A stretch of DNA of 64,000 nucleotides, from the NCBI RefSeq assembly GCF_000613805.1, contig NZ_BAJR01000016.1, positions 1-64,000 of the forward strand. Reading direction: 5' to 3'. The notes under the pieces are model-generated. The model saw only the letters and a program-made list of their open reading frames with translations, was not told the DNA's origin and did no database searches. Made by a program: the position numbers and the translations under genes. This stretch comes from Phocaeicola paurosaccharolyticus JCM 15092. Lineage in GTDB: Bacteria > Bacteroidota > Bacteroidia > Bacteroidales > Bacteroidaceae. This document shows, piece after piece, positions 8,079 to 17,526 of the stretch (position 1 is the first letter of the stretch; each line of letters opens with the position of its first letter).

Positions 8079-9085
8079 TTATTTGAATCTTTATTACCTA
8101 CACCAGTTCCTACCTTCATCAGAGTAACTCCTATGCATATCCAGACCAATTCGCGCACTCTTGTGATAAGCCCGGTGTATATTCCGAAAGCACCTGGTAT
8201 AGCTAATCCACCTGTAGCAAGAGCAAAACCTCCTTCACGTGCCCCAAGTTGCATAGGAGAGAAAAAGAACAAATTAGCAAAGAGTGATGTAAATGCCATG
8301 ATAAGTATACATGATGCAAAGCTTACATCCGAAGTCAATATATTAAGTATGAAATAGACCTCCAGACATCCAAGTATACGAGCTATAAATTCGAATGAAA
8401 GAGAGGCATAGAATGTAGATTTTCTCTGTTTATGCAGTTCTGCTATCTGAGAGTCTATTCTTTTTAAAGTATCGTACTTCTTCTCCAAAAAATTTGCTGC
8501 CCATCGCTTTACAAAAGGCATTCTACACAATATTCTAAGAGTCTTTACAGTCATTCCATTCCTATATCCCTTTACAAAGAAGTAAATTGCAATAAGACAT
8601 AATGACCCTATTATGGTAAGCAGTACTCCCATGAAGAGACTGACAGGACAAATCACTATATATAGGAATATCGATGCAAACCAAAAACAGAAATGAGAGA
8701 AGATATGCATCATAACATAGAGAATTACTGATGAAGTAGCCTTACTTGCTCCTGTATAAGGAGTAAGTTCCATTATCCTATATGGTTCACCACCCATAAG
8801 ACCACACGGGGTAGCATAGTTGAGTGCAAAACCGGAGACTGTTAGCTTGTATACTTTCCAAAAAGGAATAGGAGAACCTTTCTCACCATCACGAATAATA
8901 AAGTACCAAGAGAAGGTATTTAAAAGATATATTATTACCCACAATGCCAACACTGCCGGCAACCACATTCCTGCTCTCTTCAGGTTATTCCAAAGCTCCT
9001 CATACTCCATGTCGAATGTTAGGAACATGATAACTATTGCAGCAATTCCAAAAAGGATGAATATATTTCTATATTTATTTTTCAC
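8075..9085 (-). CDS. UPF0104 / lysylphosphatidylglycerol-synthase-TM-like membrane protein
   Basis: 336 residues with about 8 hydrophobic helices. It matches the membrane part of the LPG synthase/flippase family (UPF0104, AglD-like), with the family segment ALNYATPCGLMGGEPYRI at residues about 88-105 and PMQLGAREGGFALA near 275. Members act in transferring or flipping lipid-linked groups. There is no soluble transferase domain. It overlaps the preceding CDP-alcohol phosphatidyltransferase by 11 nt and the following HAD gene by 4 nt, so the three are almost surely co-translated. A role in moving the product lipid across the inner membrane is a reasonable guess, not shown. Confidence 0.8.
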   Translation of the reverse strand: MKNKYRNIFILFGIAAIVIMFLTFDMEYEELWNNLKRAGMWLPAVLALWVIIYLLNTFSWYFIIRDGEKGSPIPFWKVYKLTVSGFALNYATPCGLMGGEPYRIMELTPYTGASKATSSVILYVMMHIFSHFCFWFASIFLYIVICPVSLFMGVLLTIIGSLCLIAIYFFVKGYRNGMTVKTLRILCRMPFVKRWAANFLEKKYDTLKRIDSQIAELHKQRKSTFYASLSFEFIARILGCLEVYFILNILTSDVSFASCILIMAFTSLFANLFFFSPMQLGAREGGFALATGGLAIPGAFGIYTGLITRVRELVWICIGVTLMKVGTGVGNKDSNK

Positions 9086-10025
9086 CTCTGAAATATTTAT
9101 GATATAATGTGATACTCAATTTTTCATGTTTGAAGTGCATATATACAAAGATAGCACTCATTACAATAATTTCGAATACAAAGTAAAGCCATGGTTCACC
9201 AATAAGCATACTTATATATAATGCAATTGCACGAGTATTAAATGTAAGTATGTTAGTATATTTCATCAATGGACGACTACCGGCAAGGAACTCCTCTTTG
9301 AAATCTGCAGGAATATTATCTCCATATCCTTTTACCTTTAAATAAAGTTTCTGAAAATAAGGGGTCATCTGTTCCTGCTGACGGGTGTAATTTCCGTAAA
9401 AATATAAGAATAACTTCCACCATAAGTTCTTTTTCCATGGCAAAGAAGAAAATATTTCTCTTTGTTGTTTGAAGTTATCCAGTTCACTTCCGGAAGTTCC
9501 TTTGAGAAAAAATAGATGTATATTCCTGTAATAGTCAGCAAGTGTGCTCTGCTTGCTATGACAAAGTGTCCCAGCCAAAAAAGCTAAAAGCCATATATAT
9601 ACTCCCCATTTCACATCACCTTCAATAAATGGTATATTCTGGTTCATAAGACGAAGAGAGATAGCAGCATAAATGGTTATGAACCACAAATCTCCGGCAA
9701 AGCCATCAAGCATACGTCCCCATCTTGTCTTCTTACCTGTCATACGAGCAAGTTGCCCATCGCAACTATCATAATGATTAGCCCAAATAAGGAAGAATAT
9801 ACCCAATAAGGTATGTTTCATGTCAGGGAAATAGAACATTATACCTGCTGCAACCCCAAGTATTATTGAAAATATAGTAACAACGTTAGGGTGAACATTC
9901 AGTTTCTGAAAGAAAAGTGCCCAAACATATCCTATCGGGCGATTAAAATATATATCAAGGAATTCTTCTGTATCCATTGACTTAAATGATGCCTTTAAGC
10001 CACTCTTTGTTTTATCATCACTCAT
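9075..10025 (-). CDS. CDP-alcohol phosphatidyltransferase family membrane enzyme
   Basis: 316 residues, longer than typical phosphatidyltransferases (about 200). The CDP-alcohol signature lies near residues 82-110: D-x2-DG-x2-AR (DSCDGQLAR), eight residues, G, three residues, D, then GFAGD. The last Asp is one residue further than the usual D-x3-D spacing. The enzyme class swaps CMP from a CDP-activated alcohol for another hydroxyl compound in the membrane. Beside a nucleotidyltransferase and an inositol-phosphate synthase, it may use CDP-inositol or CDP-diacylglycerol to make an inositol-phosphate lipid. The C-terminal 100 residues hold extra helices (LYISMLIGEPWLYFVFEII). Starts 1 nt after the ATP-grasp stop. 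Confidence 0.82.
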   Translation of the reverse strand: MSDDKTKSGLKASFKSMDTEEFLDIYFNRPIGYVWALFFQKLNVHPNVVTIFSIILGVAAGIMFYFPDMKHTLLGIFFLIWANHYDSCDGQLARMTGKKTRWGRMLDGFAGDLWFITIYAAISLRLMNQNIPFIEGDVKWGVYIWLLAFLAGTLCHSKQSTLADYYRNIHLFFLKGTSGSELDNFKQQREIFSSLPWKKNLWWKLFLYFYGNYTRQQEQMTPYFQKLYLKVKGYGDNIPADFKEEFLAGSRPLMKYTNILTFNTRAIALYISMLIGEPWLYFVFEIIVMSAIFVYMHFKHEKLSITLYHKYFRGEK

Positions 10026-10026
10026 C

Positions 10027-10901
10027 TTACGAATTCTTTATCTCATTTATCTTATGTAAAATGTACTCTGCAATCTTCGCTCCAGCCTCTTCACGACAAC
10101 GAGCAAAACTAGGCCAGTCATTGAAATCAATAATCTTTATATCACCGTTCTCGGAAACGACACAGTCGCCTCCATAAATAGGGACATTAAGAACTTGCGC
10201 AGCCAAATCGCTATATTTCTTCAAATCGGATAGAGAAAACTCAAATCCTTTTGAAACACCATTTATTTTCTCGAGTCCGAACTTACTATGTGAACATGGA
10301 GATGGATAGAACCAATAGAAGAAATCAGTATCCTTAACACCATAAAATTTAATCAGATCACCTTGCAGATGCTCGTTTATAACAGCAGAATGAATACCGC
10401 GTGAGCGAAAGTCCTCAAATACTCTATCAAACTGAGCTTGGTCCTTTGCATACGACACATCATCTTTTACCATTGCATGAGAATCTCCCCTCTTTATCCA
10501 GCAAGGAAAGACATCCTGTAGAATATTCTCGTCTGTACTTACAATAGAACTTTTTGGATGAGGTATATTGTTATCCAGTAATAGCCTTGTCATTTCACTG
10601 CGACTACAGTTTTCAATGCCAAAAGCTGAATTGACAACTGTTATACCGCTGTTCTCAAGTTCTTTAAGACGTTTCAAACTACTCTTGTCACGAGCCATAT
10701 CAAAAATAAAATCGCACTCTATCTCTTCAGCAACAAACTCCTTCTCACTTATAACTCTACTCTTAATTCCATTTTTCTTGAGGTTATTAACTACCTCGGT
10801 TAGAATTGCCGCGTCATTATTTATATGATTTGGAGAAAACTCACTTCCTCGCTTACTGCCACCACATTAAGTGGAGTTACCTCTCTCTTATCTTTCTCCA
10901 T
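10027..10901 (-). CDS. ATP-grasp enzyme in inositol locus (broken by a one-base frameshift)
   Basis: The intact downstream part reads from about 10866 to 10027. It shows a pre-ATP-grasp segment (RGSEFSPNHINNDAAI), then ATP-grasp elements: the nucleotide lysine in CWIKRGDSHAM, and the metal-binding end DIKIIDFNDWPSF. There is no ATG in that frame before 10698, which would cut off half the N-terminal domain. A second frame begins with ATG at 10901, 4 nt after the previous stop, and gives MEKDKREVTPLNVVAVS, a normal first beta-strand, before stopping at 10823. Joining the two by a -1 shift between 10823 and 10866 yields a complete protein. ATP-grasp enzymes ligate or phosphorylate; inositol-phosphate kinases of the ITPK type share this fold. 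The substrate is unknown. Confidence 0.75.
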
Positions 10902-10905
10902 ATCT

Positions 10906-11613
10906 TTAATTTTTCTCTGCTATGAATTGTTCAGCCTTAAAAATATCTTCTGCATGGTCAACATCAATAATCTTTGTAAAAGGCCATGCTTGAAGAGAGA
11001 GCCCATGTTCAACAAGGGCACGTTGGAAGTTTCTCATTCTTGATACTCCCTTGTCCATACACTCAGTTAACACATCTATGGCTTTAGGTCCCAAACAATA
11101 TATTCCTCCAGAGATATATTTGCATCCTCCTTCATTTTTATCGAAGAATCCAGTAATATTCATCTGCTCGTTTGTACAAACGTACAGCGGCTTCTCATCA
11201 TCAATATAGTCAGTTACTCCCATCATACCATCTGATTCTGACTTTTTGAAATCAGATATATATTTCGCGAACTCTTTCTCCCTGAAAATTGTATCAACAG
11301 TTGTAAGACAGAACTTATCCCCTTTAAGATATTTGCTCAATTCAAAGAAGCTGTGCATTGAACTTGGTGTACTCTTAACCAACAGAGTAAATGGCACCTC
11401 TATCTTATCACTAAGTTCTTCAAGAAAATTCTTAGTCAATACATTCTCTTCATTAACAATTACAACTATCTCATCAGCACCATTATCTACAAAGATGCGT
11501 ATAAGTCGTTCAATCATAGCTGTTCCAGCAAGAAGAGTTAATGGCTTTGGCAGTTTTGCACCCTCTTGTGATAATCTCGATCCCTCTCCTGCCGCAATAA
11601 TAGCAAATTTCAT
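10906..11613 (-). CDS. MobA/GlmU-like nucleotidyltransferase (candidate inositol-1-phosphate cytidylyltransferase)
   Basis: 235 residues. The N-terminal signature AIIAAGEGSRL with PKPLTLLAG is the sugar-1-phosphate nucleotidyltransferase motif that binds NTP. A metal-binding Asp is present in LTTVDTIF, and the C-terminal strand contains IIDVDHAEDI. The reaction should be NTP plus a phosphorylated sugar or polyol to NDP-compound plus pyrophosphate. In hyperthermophiles, inositol-1-phosphate cytidylyltransferase is this fold fused to a CDP-alcohol phosphatidyltransferase. Here both types are separate genes of one operon beside an inositol-phosphate synthase, so CDP-inositol is a plausible product (inference). 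It starts 4 nt after pdxA. Confidence 0.8.
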   Translation of the reverse strand: MKFAIIAAGEGSRLSQEGAKLPKPLTLLAGTAMIERLIRIFVDNGADEIVVIVNEENVLTKNFLEELSDKIEVPFTLLVKSTPSSMHSFFELSKYLKGDKFCLTTVDTIFREKEFAKYISDFKKSESDGMMGVTDYIDDEKPLYVCTNEQMNITGFFDKNEGGCKYISGGIYCLGPKAIDVLTECMDKGVSRMRNFQRALVEHGLSLQAWPFTKIIDVDHAEDIFKAEQFIAEKN

Positions 11614-11617
11614 TATT

Positions 11618-12712
11618 CTATTCTTCTTCTATTGTATCCAACTTAAGTTTATCGCTGTCATCACGCTTTTCGTAATACTGTTTTCTAAGTGGATGAGCAG
11701 AAATTTCTTTCTCTATTATTCTATTTCTAAATACATCAAGAGCAATATAGATTGCTTGACGGAATGAGCTTTCAGAAGCTTCTCCGGTTCCGGCAATATC
11801 GTATGCTGTACCATGTGCAGGTGAAGTGCGGACAATAGGTAATCCAGCTGTATAGTTGACGCCATCATCCATAGACAACGTTTTGAATGGAGCAAGTCCC
11901 TGATCGTGATACATTGCTAATATTCCATCGAAATGAGTATAGTTTCCAGACCCCATAAATCCATCTGCCGGATATGGTCCGAAGCATAAAACACCCTTTT
12001 GAGCCATATCTTCTATTGCTGGTTTTATAACCTCTTCTTCTTCATTACCAATAAGTCCATTGTCACCGGCATGAGGATTTAGAGAGAAGAGTGCAATTCT
12101 TGGAGCATCTATTCCAAAGTCTACCTTTAAAGATCTATTGAATATATCAAGTTTCTGCTTAATCAAATCTATTGTAATGGTAGAAGAAATATCTCTTACA
12201 GGTATATGTCCTGTAACCAGAGCTACTCTAAAATCATCCTTAAGCAAAATCATCAATGACTTTGCACCGTCACCCACTCTGTTCTCTATATACTCAGTAT
12301 GACCTGGGAAATTAAACTCGTCAGACTGTATAGTATTTTTGTTTATCGGTGCAGTGACTATTACGTCAATCATACCATTTCGATAATCAGCAAGCGCCAT
12401 CTCAAGGGCATCTAGAGCAGCCTTTCCCGATTCAGTTGTAGGTTTGCCGATTTCAACTTTAAGTTCATCATCGCAACAGTTTATAATATTCAATCTATCA
12501 TCCTGAATCTCATTAGCCGAAGTTATAATGCTAAAGTTTGTCTCTATGTCCATACTCTTTCTATAGTATGCAGCAACCTTTGGGGAGCCATATATTACAG
12601 GTGTACAGAGTTCAAACATAGAAGAGTCCGAAAAAGTTTTCAGAATCACTTCATATCCTATACCATTGATATCACCATGAGTAATACCAACTATTACTTT
12701 TTTATTTTCCAT
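11618..12712 (-). CDS. pdxA: 4-hydroxythreonine-4-phosphate dehydrogenase (PdxA)
   Basis: 364 residues. NAD-dependent oxidation of 4-phosphohydroxy-threonine in vitamin B6 (pyridoxal phosphate) synthesis. Recognised by the opening VGITHGDINGIGYEVI, TAPINK, the substrate/metal region FPGHTEY, TGHIPV, SLNPHAGDNG and MYHDQGLAPFK, and the C-terminal SPAHGTAYDIAG; the His residues in these segments bind the divalent metal. Third gene of the operon starting with rlmN. The order rlmN-DUF4837-pdxA is common in Bacteroidales, and the inositol genes follow it without a gap. Confidence 0.95.
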   Translation of the reverse strand: MENKKVIVGITHGDINGIGYEVILKTFSDSSMFELCTPVIYGSPKVAAYYRKSMDIETNFSIITSANEIQDDRLNIINCCDDELKVEIGKPTTESGKAALDALEMALADYRNGMIDVIVTAPINKNTIQSDEFNFPGHTEYIENRVGDGAKSLMILLKDDFRVALVTGHIPVRDISSTITIDLIKQKLDIFNRSLKVDFGIDAPRIALFSLNPHAGDNGLIGNEEEEVIKPAIEDMAQKGVLCFGPYPADGFMGSGNYTHFDGILAMYHDQGLAPFKTLSMDDGVNYTAGLPIVRTSPAHGTAYDIAGTGEASESSFRQAIYIALDVFRNRIIEKEISAHPLRKQYYEKRDDSDKLKLDTIEEE

Positions 12713-12744
12713 TATATAGATTTTATCTATTTTCAGTTATTTGT

Positions 12745-13791
12745 CTATCTATTCTTCTCTTCTGTGACATTGTCATCCACAGGTATCTCATGTGAAGGCT
12801 TTTCATCAGATAATTGAAGTGTATATAGTGAAGCTTCCAACTGGCGCATTATATTTCTCTTAAGCTTCTCAGGAGAATATATAAACCCTTCCACAACAAT
12901 TATTCTGCCATTAGCTCTATCTACTCGTGCATGAGCTACAAACGGACCACCCATCATGTCATTTTCCATTTGCCATAAGCCACGAGCTTCAAAGCCATAA
13001 TCACCTTTTACCACTATATCCTTAACATCAACAAAGTCCTTGTCGGTTGCCATGTACATTCCCTCACGTTCACCTGGAATATTAATCTTCATAACAGAGT
13101 CACGCTTATTAATAAAATATTCCTTGGTAAAAGTCTTTTTGTCTGTATAAGGGTAAGAATATATTACGAAATTCATATCTCCAGAAGCACGATTGGTAGA
13201 TGCCCATAGGAAATCCTTGCCAACCTTATATTTATCCAGTTCAACAGGAACCCATACATCAACGTCGAAGAGGCTCTTTATCCTTGCTGATACTGCTTTA
13301 TTATGTTTTTCTTTGAGGTTATTTATCTGACGATTCATCTCACTCTTTACAAAGAAGTCGATGATAACTTGTGAATTCTTCTGAACATAGTTCTGAAAAC
13401 TCTCCTCATTTGGTGCCTGAATCCTCATGATAATCTGAGGAGATGAATATACATCTCGTGAGAATTTAAACTTAGGCTGAGAGTAAATATCTTGAATGTC
13501 AACAATGATTATATTGCGGAAAATCTTGAAAGTCCTGTCGAAACGATCAGGAGCAACTGTAGATATGCGAAAAGACCTCTCAGATTGAGGAAGTCCCGGA
13601 ACATCTTTGTCGAGTACATTGAATAAAGCTCTGCCAACCGGTTTTTCCCATTGAGTCTTATCAACAACTACAAGCACTTCGTATGGACGGCCACTTGATG
13701 CTGGTGTAAAGAGACTTTTACCATCTTTTTTACACGACATCATAAGCGCCATGACCATAAGTATAGATAAATATAGGCCTACTTTTTTCAT
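12745..13791 (-). CDS. DUF4837 family lipoprotein
   Basis: 348 residues. Lipoprotein signal peptide with Cys at residue 20 (ALMMSCKK). The body matches DUF4837, a Bacteroidetes-specific family of unknown function, including the region RPYEVLVVVDKTQW near residue 35 and RIQAPNEESF near 130. It is likely anchored to the outer or inner membrane facing the periplasm. It lies 33 nt before pdxA and 26 nt after rlmN in the same operon. No catalytic motif is visible. Confidence 0.85.
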   Translation of the reverse strand: MKKVGLYLSILMVMALMMSCKKDGKSLFTPASSGRPYEVLVVVDKTQWEKPVGRALFNVLDKDVPGLPQSERSFRISTVAPDRFDRTFKIFRNIIIVDIQDIYSQPKFKFSRDVYSSPQIIMRIQAPNEESFQNYVQKNSQVIIDFFVKSEMNRQINNLKEKHNKAVSARIKSLFDVDVWVPVELDKYKVGKDFLWASTNRASGDMNFVIYSYPYTDKKTFTKEYFINKRDSVMKINIPGEREGMYMATDKDFVDVKDIVVKGDYGFEARGLWQMENDMMGGPFVAHARVDRANGRIIVVEGFIYSPEKLKRNIMRQLEASLYTLQLSDEKPSHEIPVDDNVTEEKNR

Positions 13792-13816
13792 ATAATCTCT
13801 TGTTAATTTTCAGTTA

Positions 13817-14857
13817 TTAATCTCTATTTTCTTTTGATTGTTCAGCAGTAGAGAGCATGCCACAAGCAGCAAAGATATCCTCACCTCGTGATGCTCTGAT
13901 GGTAGTGAATACTCCATGTTGTGTCATATAATCACGGAAAGCTACTACCCTATCCATCTCAGAAGGAGCAAACTCAGAGTCAGGAATTTCATGGAATCGA
14001 ATCAAGTTTACTCTACAATCTAATCCCTTCAACAATTTCACAATCTCTTTTGCATAAACAAGCGAATCATTCATTTTGTCAAAGATGATATACTCAAAGG
14101 AGAGACGTCTTTGCTTACTGAAGTCATACTTTTTGAGTACCTCTACAATATCTTTTATAGAGAACGCAGTCTCAGCAGGCATCCACTCCTTCCTCTGTGA
14201 AGGGATAGGAGAATGCATACTTACAGCAAGATGACATTCACTCTCATTAAGGAATCTTTCAAGTCCTTTTTGCAATCCTACTGTAGACACTGTAATACGC
14301 TTAGGACTCCAAGCACAACCATAATCCGATGTCAATATCTCAAGAGACTTGAGAACTTCATCAAGATTATCAAAAGGTTCTCCCATACCCATATATACAA
14401 CATTTGTAAGTGTATCACTCTCTGGAATTGAGAAAATCTGATTTAAAATCTGATTTGCTGATAGACTTGCAGTATATCCTTGACGTCCGGTCATACAGAA
14501 CTTACATCCCATTTTACAACCTACTTGAGATGACACACAAAGTGTAGCTCGTTCTTTGTCCGGAATATAAACTGCTTCAATGAAGTGATTTTGTGGAGTT
14601 TTAAAGAGATATTTCACCGTTCCATCAATAGACCTCATCTCCTCTACAGGGGCTGACAAGCCCACTTGATAACTCTCATTGAGGGCATCTCTTGTCTTCA
14701 ATGAAAGATTTGTCATCTCATCTATTGACTTTACCCTCTTTACATATAGCCATGAAGCAATCTGCTTTGCTGCAAACTTAGGCAAACCAAGATTTTCAGC
14801 TATTATCTGAAGTTCAGATAAAGTCTTACCAACTAATGATGTTTTAGATGTATCCAT
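13817..14857 (-). CDS. rlmN: 23S rRNA / tRNA adenine-C2 methyltransferase RlmN
   Basis: 346 residues. Radical-SAM enzyme that methylates A2503 of 23S rRNA and A37 of some tRNAs. The [4Fe-4S] cluster motif CxxxCxxC is visible in GCKMGCKFCMTG (residues about 116-127). The SAM-binding MGMGEPFDN follows. The C-terminal catalytic cysteine is expected in DIFAACGML near the end. Normal length. First gene of a nine-gene leftward operon that continues into the inositol-associated genes. Confidence 0.95.
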   Translation of the reverse strand: MDTSKTSLVGKTLSELQIIAENLGLPKFAAKQIASWLYVKRVKSIDEMTNLSLKTRDALNESYQVGLSAPVEEMRSIDGTVKYLFKTPQNHFIEAVYIPDKERATLCVSSQVGCKMGCKFCMTGRQGYTASLSANQILNQIFSIPESDTLTNVVYMGMGEPFDNLDEVLKSLEILTSDYGCAWSPKRITVSTVGLQKGLERFLNESECHLAVSMHSPIPSQRKEWMPAETAFSIKDIVEVLKKYDFSKQRRLSFEYIIFDKMNDSLVYAKEIVKLLKGLDCRVNLIRFHEIPDSEFAPSEMDRVVAFRDYMTQHGVFTTIRASRGEDIFAACGMLSTAEQSKENRD

Positions 14858-14972
14858 TAAAAATTCTATAGAAAATTAGGTACAAATATATATAAAACAG
14901 ATTAGTTATAAAAAAAATTAACCAATAATAGGTCTAATAACCGCAAGATTTAACCACTCAATATTGAGTTTA

Positions 14973-15009
14973 TTTGTTTCCCATATGACTTTTTTTTTAT
15001 TTACCTTTG
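14973..15009 (+). promoter_or_regulatory. Bacteroides-type promoter for the glycosyltransferase-DUF4922 gene
   Basis: -7 box TACCTTTG at 15002-15009 and a possible -33 TTTG at 14973-14976 (spacing 25, a little long). The start codon follows 22 nt after the -7 box. Confidence 0.5.
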
Positions 15010-15030
15010 TTTTTCTAAAAAAATATATAA

Positions 15031-17502
15031 ATGGAAGGCATAGTAAATTGTTTCATTTTATACAGCGATAAGACAACTATTGGCATTGCAAATGAGCTAC
15101 TTAATGAAGTAAGCGTCAATAAAGTATTCATACTGTCGTCACACGATATTATTGATTGCGACTCATTGAAAGGTTGTGAGATTATCAGATGCAATAATCC
15201 ATTCTCAGGAGAAACTCTTAGAAAAATAGCCCAATTATCAAATACTCCATACTCTCTAATCCAAACCCGAAACGTTCCAATAAGCATTGGGTATAAAGGG
15301 ATAAAGAGAATGACTGATTACTTACAAGAGAGAAATGCCGGATTTGTATATTCCGATTATTTCGAAATAAAAGAATCTCAGACTAAAAAACATCCTGTTA
15401 TTGATTATCAGATTGGAAGTGTAAGAGACGATTTCGATTTCGGCTCTCTTATAATGGTTAAGAGCAGTCTGATTGCTGAATGTGTTGAAAAGATGGACGA
15501 TAATTACGATTATCCATACTCTTCTCTCTACTATTTGAGGCTATATGCATCAAGAGTTTCCAAAATCATCCATATAAATGAATATCTGTATACAGAGCAT
15601 GAATTGGACAACCGCGCATCAGGTGAAAAACAATTTGACTATGTAAATCCACGAAACCGTGAAGTACAGATAGATATGGAGAGAGTCTTTACAGATTATC
15701 TGAATGACATTGACGCAAAACTCTATCCATTCTACCAAGAGGTTGATTTTATAGATGGTGAATTCCCGGTAAAAGCCTCGGTTATAATTCCTGTAAGAAA
15801 TAGAGAGAGGACTATAAAAGATGCTATTGAGTCGGCTATAAATCAGAATACAGAATTCAGATATAATATTATCATAGTTGATAACCACTCAACGGATAAT
15901 ACTACAGAGATAATTGACTGTTTCAAAAATGATAAAGTAATCCATATCATTCCTGAAAGAAACGACCTTGGAATAGGTGGTTGCTGGGATCTTGCTGTAA
16001 ACGACAAGAGATGTGGACGATTTGCTGTACAACTTGACAGTGACGACTTATATAGTTCTGAAAACACTCTACAAAAAATAGTTGACTGCTTTTATCAAGA
16101 GAAATGTGCCATGGTTATTGGTACATACAATATGACAGATTTCAAGCTGAATACTATTCCTCCAGGTATAATTGATCACAAAGAGTGGAGTGAAGATAAC
16201 GGAAGAAATAACGCGCTTAGAATAAATGGTCTCGGCGCTCCAAGAGCCTTTCTAACATCACTTCTTCGTAATATCGGTGTTCCAAATGTGAGTTATGGTG
16301 AAGATTATGCTTTGGGATTGAGAATTTCCAGAGAGTATAGAATAGGACGAATCTATGAAATACTATACCAATGCAGAAGATGGGAAGGGAACTCCGACTC
16401 CGCGCTATCGGTAGAACAGATAAACATCAACAACAGATACAAAGATGGCATTCGTTCACTTGAATTATCTTCAAGAATTGAATTGAATAAAAAGCATCAC
16501 TCTATAAAAAATAATGATAATCCTGACAAATTTGATATTGACAGTTTCATTAAGAGACAAATGCAACAATGGCCACTTGCTAAGGAGAACCATGAAGCAT
16601 TATCAATGATTGATGTGAAAGAGTTCACTCTTAACGGATTCAACATATCTGTTGAACATAACCCCAAAAGGATTATCTCCTCTGGAGCAAAGCTTGACAA
16701 AGATAGCATAAGTAAAAGAGCTTGCTTTCTTTGTGAAAAGAATCAACCTGAAGAGCAGATGCATTACTATATAAACGGTAATAGACCCTACAATATATGT
16801 ATCAATCCATATCCTATATCACAAGGGCATATCACTATACCGGCAAAATCACATTCAGACCAATATATTCAGGAAAACGAGTATCGTGATATGCTAGCAA
16901 TGAGTGAGATAATACCTCAATATGTAATCTTCTACAATGGTCCTCAATGTGGAGCTTCTGCACCTGATCATTTCCATTTCCAAGGTGCACCTCTGAAAGA
17001 TATCGACTTATGCAGAAATATCCAGGGTTATTCACAAAGAGACAATTTAAAAAGAGTAAAGAATATATATAGAGGCGAAGAGAGAGAAGAGTTCTCGTCA
17101 CTATTTCTTTGTGAATCATATATTACTCCTCTATTTTTATCTGTAGGCAACTCCATTGACCTAATGGCAAGCACATTTGTGACTTTCCAGAAGGTTGTAA
17201 ATAAGAATTTGGGCAGAGACATGTTCAACATATTTACATGGAGTAGTACAATAACAAAAGACAACACAAAGAGATATTTTTCTCTTTTAATACCAAGAAG
17301 CAAGCACAGACCAAATTGTTACTTCGCCAGTGGAGAGAAAAATATGCTGATAAGTCCGGGAGCTCTTGATATGGCAGGACTAATTATTACTCCAAGAAAA
17401 GAGGATTTTGATAAAATAGACTCAGAAGAGATTAAGAATATTATTAATGAAGTTGGAATAGACAACAAAACACTAAAAATAATTATCGATGAACTTAAAT
17501 AG
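15031..17502 (+). CDS. tandem GT-A glycosyltransferase fused to DUF4922 (GalT/HIT-like) domain
   Basis: 823 residues in three parts. Residues about 1-235 form a degenerate GT-A-like domain (GFVYSDYFEI). Residues about 250-480 are a GT2 transferase (ASVIIPVRNRERTI, then the metal-binding DSDD in QLDSDDLY). Residues about 560-820 are DUF4922: two cysteines in ACFLCEKN (possible zinc site), the segment NPYPISQGHITIPAKSH, and HFHFQ, a histidine-triad-like H-x-H-x-Q as in galactose-1-phosphate uridylyltransferases and HIT phosphorylases. So one chain joins a sugar transferase with a likely nucleotide-sugar-handling enzyme. No membrane helix. SpoIID-like protein follows 24 nt later. The glycan is unknown. 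Confidence 0.82.
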   Translation: MEGIVNCFILYSDKTTIGIANELLNEVSVNKVFILSSHDIIDCDSLKGCEIIRCNNPFSGETLRKIAQLSNTPYSLIQTRNVPISIGYKGIKRMTDYLQERNAGFVYSDYFEIKESQTKKHPVIDYQIGSVRDDFDFGSLIMVKSSLIAECVEKMDDNYDYPYSSLYYLRLYASRVSKIIHINEYLYTEHELDNRASGEKQFDYVNPRNREVQIDMERVFTDYLNDIDAKLYPFYQEVDFIDGEFPVKASVIIPVRNRERTIKDAIESAINQNTEFRYNIIIVDNHSTDNTTEIIDCFKNDKVIHIIPERNDLGIGGCWDLAVNDKRCGRFAVQLDSDDLYSSENTLQKIVDCFYQEKCAMVIGTYNMTDFKLNTIPPGIIDHKEWSEDNGRNNALRINGLGAPRAFLTSLLRNIGVPNVSYGEDYALGLRISREYRIGRIYEILYQCRRWEGNSDSALSVEQININNRYKDGIRSLELSSRIELNKKHHSIKNNDNPDKFDIDSFIKRQMQQWPLAKENHEALSMIDVKEFTLNGFNISVEHNPKRIISSGAKLDKDSISKRACFLCEKNQPEEQMHYYINGNRPYNICINPYPISQGHITIPAKSHSDQYIQENEYRDMLAMSEIIPQYVIFYNGPQCGASAPDHFHFQGAPLKDIDLCRNIQGYSQRDNLKRVKNIYRGEEREEFSSLFLCESYITPLFLSVGNSIDLMASTFVTFQKVVNKNLGRDMFNIFTWSSTITKDNTKRYFSLLIPRSKHRPNCYFASGEKNMLISPGALDMAGLIITPRKEDFDKIDSEEIKNIINEVGIDNKTLKIIIDELK

Positions 17503-17526
17503 TTATAACCAAAATAGCATTACAAA

